From NCBI GenBank assembly GCA_903873975.1, contig CAIQQN010000271.1:1-38270 (forward strand): 38,270 nt of DNA, written 5' to 3'. This DNA comes from an uncultured Anaerolineales bacterium (GTDB lineage Bacteria; Chloroflexota; Anaerolineae; Anaerolineales; Villigracilaceae). Made by a program: the position numbers and the translations under genes. Below are positions 28,093-37,394 of the stretch, one piece after another (position 1 is the stretch's first letter; every line of letters begins with the position of its first letter). A model generated the notes under the pieces. That model did no database searches. It was given only the letters and a program-made list of their open reading frames with translations, and was not told where the DNA came from.

Positions 28093-28305
28093 ATGTCAGA
28101 AGAACGTCACGTTGGTACCGTCAAGTGGTTCAATGCCACCAAGGGCTTCGGCTTCATTGGCCGCGAGGATGGCGAGGATGTATTCGTGCACTTCTCAGCC
28201 CTCCAGATGGAAGGCTACAAGCGCCTGGAAGAGAACCAGAAGGTTGAGTTCTCCATCGAGCAGGGGCCCAAAGGACTCCAGGCATCGAACGTCGTACCCC
28301 TGTAA
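28093..28305 (+). CDS. CspA-family cold-shock protein
   Basis: [31 protein letters not shown] with RNP1/RNP2; RBS caggagaaagaaa before ATG 28093. Confidence 0.95.
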   Translation: MSEERHVGTVKWFNATKGFGFIGREDGEDVFVHFSALQMEGYKRLEENQKVEFSIEQGPKGLQASNVVPL

Positions 28306-28327
28306 AGTACATCATTGAACAGACGAG

Positions 28328-28359
28328 AACCGGGTTCCAAATGGAACCCGGTTTCTTTT
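28328..28359 (+). terminator. Rho-independent terminator downstream of the cold-shock gene
   Basis: aaccgggttcc-aaat-ggaacccggtt-tctttt. Confidence 0.85.
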
Positions 28360-28364
28360 AAGGT

Positions 28365-29675
28365 TTATTCCCCGGCAGGAGAAGGGTCCGGCGGAAGTGG
28401 CGGTTGTTGACGGTTCTGCTCGATATTTATGATGGCTGGGATGAAGAACGCCACCACCGCGACGAGGATACACAGCACCCCGCCGAATAAGTACCAGACA
28501 CGCACGCCCAGCCAGTCCGACACTGGACCGGCGATCAGCAGGCTGAGCGGCATCATGGCCATCGCACCCGCCCCGGTCAGTGAGAAGACGCGTCCCTGCA
28601 TGTCCGGGGCGACCGTGGACTGGAGGATCGCTGAAAGCGGTCCATTGGCGAACACCTGCGTGAATCCAAGGATAAAATTAGCAACCAGGATAAGGAAGAA
28701 CAGATTGACCGGTGCAGCACCAATCAGGATCACCCCTGCGCCGATGCCCAGGACGCCCGTCAGCGAAGTGACGATCTTGCGTTTGAATCCGCCCCAGGCG
28801 CTCAACACCAGTCCACCAGCGATGACGCCCACACCGAACACGGTTTCCGTCCAACCCAGTTCGGTCACACCTTTCCCGAACACCTTTATAATCACCAGGG
28901 GAGCCAGTGAACTGCTGGGAACGAGCAGAAAATTGAGCATCATGACCAGCATGATCAGCCCGAGCAACCCAGGCCACTTAACCACGTAGGTGAAGCCCTC
29001 GCGCAGGTCATGCCAGTAAGTGGTCCGTTGGGCTGTACCGTTGGCCTGTGCCGTCTGGCGCGGCGGGTTGGGAATGGAAAGGAACAGCAGGGGCAAAACC
29101 GCCAGCGCAGCTGTAACAATGTCGATTGCCAGCACACCATGCATGGGCAGGAGGCCGATGAGCAGAGCGCCCAGCGGAGGAGCGAAGATACTGAGCACGC
29201 CTTGCAAGGTCTGGTTCAACCCAGCCAGGCGCGCCAGGTGTTGTTTGGGCACCATCAGCGAGGTGGAAGATGTCATGGCCGGGCTGTGGAATGCTCCTCC
29301 CAGCGAACGGAACAGCAGGATGGCATAAACGTGCCAGACCTCGACGATGCCGGTCGCGAAGAGGACGATGAGCACACCCGTCGCGGCGGCGATGGCCGTG
29401 TCGGCGATGATCATAATGAGACGCCGGTTCCAGCGGTCCACCAGCGCACCGGCGAAGGGACCAAGCAGGATCTGCGGCAGGAGAGCCACCAATGTGGCGG
29501 TGGCCAGTACGGTGGCTGATCCGGTGGTTTTGGTCAACCACCAGACCAGGGCAAATTGAACCAGAGCCGAACCAACCAGCGAGATAGCCTGTCCGGTCCA
29601 GATGACGAAGAATTTGGCCGCCCAGCGTTGTGGGGTTGGGGAAGCCGGGGCGGCAGCAGCAGCAGAGTTTTCCAT
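28365..29675 (-). CDS. MFS transporter (DHA3-like efflux family)
   Basis: Approximately 12-TM ORF; FFVIWTGQAISLVGSALVQFALVWWLTKTTGSATVLA, GPFAGALVDRWNRRLIMI. Confidence 0.9.
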   Translation of the reverse strand: MENSAAAAAPASPTPQRWAAKFFVIWTGQAISLVGSALVQFALVWWLTKTTGSATVLATATLVALLPQILLGPFAGALVDRWNRRLIMIIADTAIAAATGVLIVLFATGIVEVWHVYAILLFRSLGGAFHSPAMTSSTSLMVPKQHLARLAGLNQTLQGVLSIFAPPLGALLIGLLPMHGVLAIDIVTAALAVLPLLFLSIPNPPRQTAQANGTAQRTTYWHDLREGFTYVVKWPGLLGLIMLVMMLNFLLVPSSSLAPLVIIKVFGKGVTELGWTETVFGVGVIAGGLVLSAWGGFKRKIVTSLTGVLGIGAGVILIGAAPVNLFFLILVANFILGFTQVFANGPLSAILQSTVAPDMQGRVFSLTGAGAMAMMPLSLLIAGPVSDWLGVRVWYLFGGVLCILVAVVAFFIPAIINIEQNRQQPPLPPDPSPAGE

Positions 29676-29704
29676 GATAGTTTCCGTCCTACCGGTGGTT
29701 GAGG

Positions 29705-30091
29705 CTATTTCATCCGGTCGGCCAGGGCAGCCTTGACTTCGTCACTGGCATGGAAGATGCCGCGCACCTGGATGGATTCAATCACCTGTCGCGCCAGCTC
29801 AGGGGAGATGTTGTTGGCGAGGTGCAAGAAGCCGACTATGGTCATCTTGATCTTCTTACCCTTTGATCTGAATTCCTCCAAATCAGAACGGTCATAAATG
29901 AGTGCGCCAATCACATACGAATTGCGCGTCACGGACTGCTGGATTTCCAGGTTATGCTTATCCAGCTGGTTACGGATGGCCGTGCGGATGAAGTCGGTCC
30001 GGTTGGAGTACAGACCTTCCTGCACGACCAGGTCAATTTTGCCGAGGTCCACGGCAGACATATTGATGGTAATTTTTTCAGTGTCAGGCAT
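29705..30091 (-). CDS. Ribbon-helix-helix (CopG/NikR-like) transcriptional regulator
   Basis: EKITINMSAVDLGKIDLVVQEGLYSNRTDFIRTAIRNQLDKH followed by a C-terminal extension. Confidence 0.8.
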   Translation of the reverse strand: MPDTEKITINMSAVDLGKIDLVVQEGLYSNRTDFIRTAIRNQLDKHNLEIQQSVTRNSYVIGALIYDRSDLEEFRSKGKKIKMTIVGFLHLANNISPELARQVIESIQVRGIFHASDEVKAALADRMK

Positions 30092-30121
30092 GGCAATTCT
30101 CCTTTTTTGTACTGAATCACA

Positions 30122-31174
30122 CTAGTGGCGAGACTGCAGATACTCCATCACTTTCTGGACTTCCACCTGCCAGAGAGTATCTGCCATATAAGGTTTGAAG
30201 CCAAGTTCATTGTTGATCTTGAGCATGGCGGCATTCGAGTCAGCGTTGCCGGTGCGCACATACTTGACCAGTGGTCGTTCCATTGACACTTTGTTCAGCA
30301 TGGCTGTCTTGAGCCAGCGGCCAAGACCCTTATGGCGATATTGAGGAAAAACCCCGGTCATATCCTGCCGCAATATCTCCGGCCGGTTGGGGTTCCAGAC
30401 CGTTTCCGAATATCCTGCAAATTTGCCGGTGGTGCGATCAACGAGGTAGAAGGTCCAGCGTTGGTTACCGCGGGCAAAAATATTCTGTTCGGTCTGGCGA
30501 AGTTGCTCGGGGGTCATGTGCATGTCCTCGATCTCAAGATCACCAAACGGCTGCTGGTTGGTCAAGTCATACAGTTCTGCGATTGCCTGGATCTTGTCTT
30601 CTGGATAAGCGCCCTCCCATAGACCAAGCTCGAACTCATCGAGGTGCTCCTGCCCGCGGGCCAGCCAATCGGCAATGAGACCAGGATCGAGGTCAGCGAT
30701 GCGCAACTGGTTGGTGTGGGTCTCTAGCCCCTTTTGCGCGCCAATGCGCTTCATAAACGCTTCCCCGGCCGGTGTCCGGTCGACGGTGTCGGTGAGGAGC
30801 AGGCGGCGGTTGTCATCCCGGGCGGTTTCTGCCATCTGCTTGAGCAACTGGCGCCCCAGTCCCTGCTGCCGATATTCAGGGAGGACAGTGATCTCAATCT
30901 GTGCCATATGCTTGTTCTCGTCCGTCCGCATCAGGATAAGATTGCCCTGGGCAGCGATCTCGCTCTGTTCGGGATTCCAGACAATCCACATCTTTGCATC
31001 TATAAATGACGGAAGGCTCTGCATGTTCTTGATCGTTTCGTCGAGGGGGATGGGTGGATCGTCAGGCAGACGCTCGAGACGGATGCGATTGGTATGCTGG
31101 TTCAAGGCGGTGTATTCGGCTTGAGAAGCCTCTTTTACGTTGAAGGGAAGGATCTGATTGTTCAATTTGGTCAT
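30122..31174 (-). CDS. Tandem-GNAT N-acetyltransferase
   Basis: Two acetyltransferase motifs (LPEYRQQGLGRQLLKQMAETA and FPQYRHKGLGRWLKTAMLNKV); start MTKLNNQ at 31174 after an AAGGAG RBS, rather than 31225. Confidence 0.85.
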   Translation of the reverse strand: MTKLNNQILPFNVKEASQAEYTALNQHTNRIRLERLPDDPPIPLDETIKNMQSLPSFIDAKMWIVWNPEQSEIAAQGNLILMRTDENKHMAQIEITVLPEYRQQGLGRQLLKQMAETARDDNRRLLLTDTVDRTPAGEAFMKRIGAQKGLETHTNQLRIADLDPGLIADWLARGQEHLDEFELGLWEGAYPEDKIQAIAELYDLTNQQPFGDLEIEDMHMTPEQLRQTEQNIFARGNQRWTFYLVDRTTGKFAGYSETVWNPNRPEILRQDMTGVFPQYRHKGLGRWLKTAMLNKVSMERPLVKYVRTGNADSNAAMLKINNELGFKPYMADTLWQVEVQKVMEYLQSRH

Positions 31175-31271
31175 TTTAAGCTCCTTTGCCATCCCTGTGG
31201 ATGGTTCCCAGATGTTGGTGGGCATATTATAGTCAGATTGTTCCAGTTGTCAAGGGAAAAACATCCATATG

Positions 31272-31293
31272 CCATCCACTTGGATGGTATAAT
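31272..31293. promoter_or_regulatory. Candidate operator palindrome ccatcc-actt-ggatgg abutting a TATAAT box
   Basis: Perfect 6-bp dyad at 31272-31287 next to tataat 31288-31293 in a divergent intergenic region. Confidence 0.4.
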
Positions 31294-31399
31294 CTGTTTC
31301 ATAATGCCCCTTAGTCGTAATCGGATATCTTGGTCTGTTGTTTCGCAGAATCATGCTATTCCCAATCTTTTTTTCAACGTATAATGGTTTAATCCGACA

Positions 31400-32527
31400 A
31401 TGAAAAAACTCCCCTGGGTCATTTATGTGCTGGTTGTATTCACGGCAGTCCATATCTTCCTGAATGTCTGGATGTGGGGCGTACGGCAGGTGCTTCCTGC
31501 CTCCGCGCCACCCGGCCTTACGAACCTGTATAAGGGCGTTCTGCTGGAGACCAATCCCTGGCTGGAACCCTGGCAACGTTGGGATACACCCCAGTACCAA
31601 GCCATTGCTGAACGCGGCTATACCGCCTTTGATACAGCCCTCTTTACTCCGCCACTTTATCCATGGCTCATGAGGTTGTTCACCCCGCTTACAGGAGGAA
31701 ATTCACTCCTGGCTGGGATGGTCGTGGCAGGTATCGCCTGCTTGCTGTGTTTGTTGGCCTTCTACCAGATGGCTCAATATGAATTCAAGGATGTGACTCT
31801 GGCGCGGCGGGCGGTACTCTATCTTGCAGTCTTCCCGACCGCGTTCTTTTTATTTGCCGCTTACCCCGAATCTCTATTCCTGTTGGGGGTCATGATGGCT
31901 CTCATGTCCGTCCGGCTGAAAAAATGGATCTGGGCCGGGGTGTGGGGTGCTGTAGTGGCATTGACACGCACTCCGGGTATTCTCATCCTAATCCCGCTGG
32001 TCTGGGCATCCTGGTCTACCTGGCGTTCCGGGGACCGTAGAAGCTGGCTAAGCCCGGTCATTGCGTTGGCAGGCGCGGCACTCTTCCCTGCTTACGTTCT
32101 CATTGGCCTGCATTTACCCCCAACGGCCATCCTCGAGGCAGTCGGGCGCGGGGGCCATTTGGCATTCCCCGGATGGAACATGATCGAGGCCGTCAGCCGC
32201 ATCCTGCACGGGCAATTGGTCGAAGAGAATCTCATCGAACTGGCATTCACTCTGTTTTTTATCGTCCTGACCATTTTCATTTGGAAAAAGCTTCCCCGTC
32301 TTTATGGAGTCTATGCCGTGACCCTTATGCTGCTCTTCCTGACACGGTTTGGCTCACCGCAACCTCTGGTCAGCTTGGCACGCTACGTGATAGAAATCTT
32401 CCCAGCTTTCCTGGTGCTGGCAGCCTGGGGCCGCAAGCCCGGGATTAATCGTCTCATTCTGTATCTTTCCTGGTTTGGATTGTTGTTCTTCTCCGCCCAG
32501 TTCGCCATCTGGGGCTGGGTCGGATAA
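31400..32527 (+). CDS. PIG-V-like/mannosyltransferase-type membrane glycosyltransferase
   Basis: Multi-TM; PWQRWDTPQYQAIAERGY, YLAVFPTAFFLFAAYPESLFLL typical of this family. Confidence 0.7.
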   Translation: MKKLPWVIYVLVVFTAVHIFLNVWMWGVRQVLPASAPPGLTNLYKGVLLETNPWLEPWQRWDTPQYQAIAERGYTAFDTALFTPPLYPWLMRLFTPLTGGNSLLAGMVVAGIACLLCLLAFYQMAQYEFKDVTLARRAVLYLAVFPTAFFLFAAYPESLFLLGVMMALMSVRLKKWIWAGVWGAVVALTRTPGILILIPLVWASWSTWRSGDRRSWLSPVIALAGAALFPAYVLIGLHLPPTAILEAVGRGGHLAFPGWNMIEAVSRILHGQLVEENLIELAFTLFFIVLTIFIWKKLPRLYGVYAVTLMLLFLTRFGSPQPLVSLARYVIEIFPAFLVLAAWGRKPGINRLILYLSWFGLLFFSAQFAIWGWVG

Positions 32528-32537
32528 GGAGGTGCTT

Positions 32538-33938
32538 ATGCCCGATTTCGATACTTACCTCTCCCCTTTCACCTGGCGCTATGGCACACCGGCTATGCGC
32601 CGCCTGTGGAGTGAAACCAACAAGCGCCTGCTCTGGCGGCAGGTCTGGGTGGCCCTGGCCGAGGTCCAATCCGAATATGGGGTGGTGAAACCGGAACAGG
32701 CTGCCGACCTGCGCCGACACATGACCGAAATTGACCTGCCGCGCGCCTTGGAGATCGAAGCCGATATCCAGCATGACCTGATGGCTGAAGTGCGGACCTT
32801 CGCAGGGCAGTGCCCGGTCGGCGGTGGGACCATCCATCTTGGTGCAACATCAATGGACATCGAAGACAATACCGACGCCCTACGCCTGCGGGCCGGACTC
32901 GAACTCCTGCTCCAAAGCCTCTCTTCCCTTTTGCAAACCATGAGCCTGCTGATCGAAAAATGGGCCGACACCCCGCTGATGGCGTTCACCCACCTCCAGC
33001 CTGCTGAACCATCCACGCTGGGCTACCGCCTGGCACTCTACGGGCAGGATTTGTTACAAGATTATCAAGCCATTGGGAAGCAGGCCTCAGGGATAAGGGG
33101 AAAAGGATTCAAAGGCGCCGTTGGCACTTCCGCCGCTTACGCCGAATTACTGGGTGCAGACAAACTGGCAGAATTCGAAAAGAAGCTCTCCAGGAAACTG
33201 GACCTGCCCTTTTTTTCGGTCACCTCGCAGGTGTACCCGCGCAAGCAGGATTATGAGGTGGTCTCAGTACTGGCCGGGCTGGGCGCCTCACTGTACAAAC
33301 TTGCCTTCGACTTGCGCCTGCTGCAATCCCCGCCCATCGGCGAACTAGCGGAACCATTCGGAGAGAAACAGGTCGGGTCGTCAGCCATGCCGTTCAAGCG
33401 GAATCCGATCCGCTCGGAAAAAATCAACTCGCTGGCGCGCTTCCTGGCCTCCCTGCCCCGCATCGCCTGGGATAATGCTGCCCACTCCCTGCTCGAACGC
33501 ACCCTGGATGATTCTGCCAACCGGCGGATTTTGCTCCCCGAAGCCTGTCTCGCTGCGGATGAGCTGCTCCGCACGGCAAACAGCATTTTTTCCAAACTGT
33601 GCGTGGACGAGGCCGCCATTGCCCGCAACCTGGCTCTTTATGGGCCGTTCGCGGCCACCGAGCGGGTGCTGATGGCGCTGGTCAAGGCCGGTGCGAACCG
33701 GCAGGATATGCACGAGCGTATCCGCTCCCATGCGCTGAAGGCCTGGGAGATACTCAGCCGGGGTGGGGAGAATCCCCTGGCTGACGATCTCTGCCGGGAT
33801 GCGGAGTTAACGGAATATCTATCGGAGCAGGATATCCGTCCTTTGATGGTAGCCCGATCCCATCTAGGGGACGCGCCGGAACGGGCACGGGCACTCGCAA
33901 AAGCCATCCAGGAAATTGTCAAACGGAAAGAATTTTAA
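32538..33938 (+). CDS. purB: Adenylosuccinate lyase
   Basis: Fumarase/ASL superfamily signature GSSAMPFKRNPIRSEKI; start ATG 32538 with RBS aaggaggt. Confidence 0.9.
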   Translation: MPDFDTYLSPFTWRYGTPAMRRLWSETNKRLLWRQVWVALAEVQSEYGVVKPEQAADLRRHMTEIDLPRALEIEADIQHDLMAEVRTFAGQCPVGGGTIHLGATSMDIEDNTDALRLRAGLELLLQSLSSLLQTMSLLIEKWADTPLMAFTHLQPAEPSTLGYRLALYGQDLLQDYQAIGKQASGIRGKGFKGAVGTSAAYAELLGADKLAEFEKKLSRKLDLPFFSVTSQVYPRKQDYEVVSVLAGLGASLYKLAFDLRLLQSPPIGELAEPFGEKQVGSSAMPFKRNPIRSEKINSLARFLASLPRIAWDNAAHSLLERTLDDSANRRILLPEACLAADELLRTANSIFSKLCVDEAAIARNLALYGPFAATERVLMALVKAGANRQDMHERIRSHALKAWEILSRGGENPLADDLCRDAELTEYLSEQDIRPLMVARSHLGDAPERARALAKAIQEIVKRKEF

Positions 33939-33942
33939 TTTA

Positions 33943-33979
33943 AACAAAAAGAGCGGTCCGCTGGACCGCTCTTTTTGTT
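33943..33979. terminator. Bidirectional Rho-independent terminator
   Basis: aacaaaaagagcggtcc-gct-ggaccgctctttttgtt, between purB (+) and the convergent small ORF (-). Confidence 0.9.
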
Positions 33980-33985
33980 ATCGGA

Positions 33986-34126
33986 TTAATGGGCTGCTTT
34001 TGTCTTCGCCCCTGAGGAACGGCGGGAAGAATCCTTGTCTGGCTGGCCGGGCAGAAGCGGGATGATACTCAAAACGATGAACAACACTGTCAGGATCAGG
34101 ACGACGACGATAGTAAATGGGGACAT
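33986..34126 (-). CDS. Small single-TM protein (46 aa)
   Basis: MSPFTIVVVLILTVLFIVLSIIPLLPGQPDKDSSRRSSGAKTKAAH; RBS AAAGGAGAATCCC before ATG 34126. Confidence 0.55.
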   Translation of the reverse strand: MSPFTIVVVLILTVLFIVLSIIPLLPGQPDKDSSRRSSGAKTKAAH

Positions 34127-34231
34127 GGGATTCTCCTTTCTGTCACTTCTATATATATTAACGTTGAAAGGGCGTTTTAGATACGGTACGAAGACCAGTT
34201 CGTCCTCGAAGAAAAGCTTACAGAATCCGTA

Positions 34232-34267
34232 CAAAAAAAGCGCGACTGCCTGCGGCAGGGCGCTTTG
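34232..34267 (-). terminator. Rho-independent terminator downstream of the FAD oxidoreductase gene
   Basis: On the - strand: aaagcgccctgccgcaggcagtcgcgctttttttgt. Confidence 0.75.
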
Positions 34268-34304
34268 AGTTTGCTCCAACTCAACGAGTGGAAGGATCTT
34301 AATC

Positions 34305-35639
34305 TCAAAATCCCATGGCGGTGAACATCTCATCGTTCGTGGGAAATTTGAATTCCTCCACGCCACGCTTTTGTGCTTCGGCCTTTTCGACTTCCTCCAG
34401 TTTCGCCAGGTGGGTTTTATCCACCAGGCGCTGGTGGGTCTCCTCCAGACGCTGCTCGAATTTATCCACCACGTTATCCAGGTCGCGCATCGGCGGCTGG
34501 GTCTGGAGATATGCCAGCACCGCTTCGGCCGCGTTCTCGCCGTCCCGGCGGGCATAACCCACCAGGCCAGTACTTGCCTGCCGTGCCCAGCCTGCCAAGA
34601 ACACATGCTCCAAAGGCTGGTTGGAATCCGGATTGAAGGCCTCATAGGAGAGATTATCCACCGGGAAACGCGGCTCTTTGACAGTCATATACGCATCGTT
34701 ATAGATAGGAACACAGAAATCCTTGTCCACTGTATCGCCAATGGCAAAGATGACCGTATCGATTTCAACCTGGTGGGTATTGCCGGTGCCGCGCGCCTTG
34801 ACGTTGCCATCCACGGCCATCAGCGTATTCTCTTCCACTTTCAGCCCGGTTACGCCGCTCATCCAATCTCCCATAATACGGACAGGCGTTGCCAGGAATT
34901 CAAAGTGGAAGCGTGTCTGTGAGACTGGCTCAAGAGCCTTGGGCAGCGCGTCGGTGAAGGCAGCCTTGGCCGCCAGCGGGTTCTGACCGGCAGCCTGCAT
35001 GATGGGAGCAAGGCGGGCAAACTCGGCTTCCAGCGCAGCCTTGTCCAGGTTGGCAGCCACACCTTCCATTTCCTTGCGGGTGAATTTTACTTCTGCCGGG
35101 CCACGCCGTACAACGGCGACGACCTCATCCACTTTGCAATCGCGGATTAGATAATGAGCAATGTCCATCATCACATTCCCCGCCCCCACTACGGCCACAC
35201 GCTTGCCAAGCAAGTACTTCTTTCCGCTGAAAGGTGGTAACAGGTTATAGTGAAAAACGATATTCTTCGCATGGTAAACACCGGGCAGGTTTTCACCGGG
35301 CATGCGCAGCCACTTGGTCCCCTGCGCTCCGGTAGTCACCAGTAAAGCCTGGAAACCGGATTCGAGCAGGTCCTCAAGCACGATGTTGCCGCCGCAACAG
35401 ACAGTCACGTTTCCATAATAGTCGATCAGAGGGTTTGCCAGGATTTGCCTGAACTGGTTGCGCAAGCCCTGCCTCATCTTGAATTTGTCCCAATAAATTC
35501 CATACTCGGCCAGGCCGCCGGGTTTGAGGTCACGATTGAAAAGCACTACCCGCGCCCCGCCTTCGGCCAATTTACGGGCGGCATACAGGCCCGCGGGTCC
35601 GGCTCCAACCACAGCCACCATATATTTCAGATCTTCCAT
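34305..35639 (-). CDS. FAD-dependent pyridine nucleotide oxidoreductase (ferredoxin-NADP+ reductase / GltD-like)
   Basis: VAVVGAGPAGLYAARKLAEGGARVVLFNRDLKPGGLAEYGI, second Rossmann KRVAVVGAGNVMMDIAHYL, VFLAGWARQASTGLVGYARRDGENAAEAV; start MEDLKYMV with AGGAGAACC RBS. Confidence 0.85.
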   Translation of the reverse strand: MEDLKYMVAVVGAGPAGLYAARKLAEGGARVVLFNRDLKPGGLAEYGIYWDKFKMRQGLRNQFRQILANPLIDYYGNVTVCCGGNIVLEDLLESGFQALLVTTGAQGTKWLRMPGENLPGVYHAKNIVFHYNLLPPFSGKKYLLGKRVAVVGAGNVMMDIAHYLIRDCKVDEVVAVVRRGPAEVKFTRKEMEGVAANLDKAALEAEFARLAPIMQAAGQNPLAAKAAFTDALPKALEPVSQTRFHFEFLATPVRIMGDWMSGVTGLKVEENTLMAVDGNVKARGTGNTHQVEIDTVIFAIGDTVDKDFCVPIYNDAYMTVKEPRFPVDNLSYEAFNPDSNQPLEHVFLAGWARQASTGLVGYARRDGENAAEAVLAYLQTQPPMRDLDNVVDKFEQRLEETHQRLVDKTHLAKLEEVEKAEAQKRGVEEFKFPTNDEMFTAMGF

Positions 35640-35844
35640 TAAGGTTCTCCTGATAAGATGATGCAAATAACTTCCCAATATGAAGGGAGCATGGCCCGCA
35701 GATTATTGAGATAATACTAATGCAGGGATTATAGCCGTTGGGCAACCGGCGGGCAAGGATAATAGTCGCCTTATGAATCCACCTCTCACAACGCCCCGCT
35801 TTTTTCAACTCTATGCTATATTGATATGAACCAGGAGCAGAACC

Positions 35845-36105
35845 ATGTCTTTTTCCGACTTCAATATACCGCCCGAAGAGGACCAAAACGAGCTGAAGCC
35901 GGATGCGAATAAGCAGCCGTCATTTGAGCCGAAGCGTGTCATCCACCGCTCGAAGCCGGTTCTCCATATCAGCGACGGCAATCGGCGGCCAGCCCCGATC
36001 TTCCGCCCATTATATTGCTCGTTAGACAAGAATACCCAGTATCCGCAAAGCATCTATATCTGTGAAGATCATGATGCTCCCACTTCCACACCTGGTGTCC
36101 TATGA
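35845..36105 (+). CDS. Hypothetical 86-aa protein, translationally coupled to the M16 peptidase
   Basis: MSFSDFNIPPEEDQNELKPDANKQ...; its TGA overlaps the next ATG (ATGA). Confidence 0.55.
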   Translation: MSFSDFNIPPEEDQNELKPDANKQPSFEPKRVIHRSKPVLHISDGNRRPAPIFRPLYCSLDKNTQYPQSIYICEDHDAPTSTPGVL

Positions 36106-37394
36106 TCAAACCCTACAGCGAACATCGTCTGTCAAATGGTCTAAAGGTTCTGCTGAAAGAAATCCATACCGCCCCTCTGGTCAGTTCGTGGGTGTGGTAC
36201 CGGGTCGGTTCGCGGGATGAGATCACCGGTCACACCGGCATCTCGCACTGGTGTGAGCACATGCAGTTCAAAGGCACGTCCCAGTTCCCGTCCAGTGTAC
36301 TGGAACGGGCCGTCTCGCGGGATGGCGGCGTATGGAATGCCTTCACTTTCTTCGACTGGACAACTTTTTTCGAGACCATGCCCGCCGATAAGATCGACCT
36401 GGGCCTGCGCCTCGAAGCTGACCGGATGGTCAACAGCCTGTTCGATGAGCAAGAAGTTGCCTCCGAGCGGACTGTCATCATCTCTGAACGCGAAAGCAGT
36501 GAAAACGAACCCTACTTCCTGCTCGGCGAGGCCGTCCAGAACGCAGCTTTCCGCCTTCATCCATATCATCACGAGGTGATCGGCGACCTGCCAGACCTGA
36601 AGTCCATGAGCCGCGACGACCTGTATGGTCATTACCGCACCTTTTACTCACCGGGCAATGCGGTCATGAGCGTGGCCGGGGACTTCAAAACGAGCAAAAT
36701 GCTGGCCCGCATCCGTGAACTCTATGAACAAATCCCTACCGGACCCATACCGCCCCGCATCTCCCGCCCCGAACCCGCAGCCTGCGGCGAACACCGGCTG
36801 ACGGTGGCAGGTCCGGGAGAGACCACCTACCTAGATATTTCCTACCACGCCCCGGCGGCGAATGATCCGGACTTCTTCCCGGTCACAGTCTTGGACAGCC
36901 TGCTGGCAGGGCCGAGCAGCCTCAATATGTTCGGCGGCGGAGGCCTCTCCAACAAAACCTCCCGCCTTTACCGCGCCCTGGTCGAAAAAGAACTGGCCGT
37001 GTCCGTCAGCGGCGGGCTGGGCGCCACAGCCGATCCATTCCTCTACAGCGTTGTCATCACTGTTCACCCGCAGCGCAAACCGGAGGAAGCATTGGCCGCC
37101 TTCGACGACGAAATCAAGCGCATCCAGGATGAACGCACCCCGGTTGCAGAGATCGCCCGAGCCATCAAGCAGGCACGCGCCCTGTTTGCCTACGGCTCGG
37201 AGAACATCACCAACCAGGCGTTCTGGCTGGGCCATGCCGAGATGTTCGCCGCTTATGAGTGGTTCCTGACCTACCTGGAGAGACTGGCAAAAGTCACCCC
37301 TGCCGACCTGCAAAAAGCCGCCCAGAAATACCTGCGTCCGCATAACCGGGTTGTGGGCACCTACATTCCAACCAGTGCGGAGGTGCAGGCATGA
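36102..37394 (+). CDS. M16 family zinc peptidase, catalytic subunit
   Basis: HTGISHWCEHMQFKGTSQFP carries the HxxEH zinc motif. Confidence 0.95.
   Translation: MIKPYSEHRLSNGLKVLLKEIHTAPLVSSWVWYRVGSRDEITGHTGISHWCEHMQFKGTSQFPSSVLERAVSRDGGVWNAFTFFDWTTFFETMPADKIDLGLRLEADRMVNSLFDEQEVASERTVIISERESSENEPYFLLGEAVQNAAFRLHPYHHEVIGDLPDLKSMSRDDLYGHYRTFYSPGNAVMSVAGDFKTSKMLARIRELYEQIPTGPIPPRISRPEPAACGEHRLTVAGPGETTYLDISYHAPAANDPDFFPVTVLDSLLAGPSSLNMFGGGGLSNKTSRLYRALVEKELAVSVSGGLGATADPFLYSVVITVHPQRKPEEALAAFDDEIKRIQDERTPVAEIARAIKQARALFAYGSENITNQAFWLGHAEMFAAYEWFLTYLERLAKVTPADLQKAAQKYLRPHNRVVGTYIPTSAEVQA

Noticed and set aside
33986-34645. 219-aa ORF extending upstream of the 46-aa membrane protein
   Set aside because: It runs through a terminator and antisense/out-of-frame through the FAD oxidoreductase gene; the RBS and ATG at 34126 give a better start.
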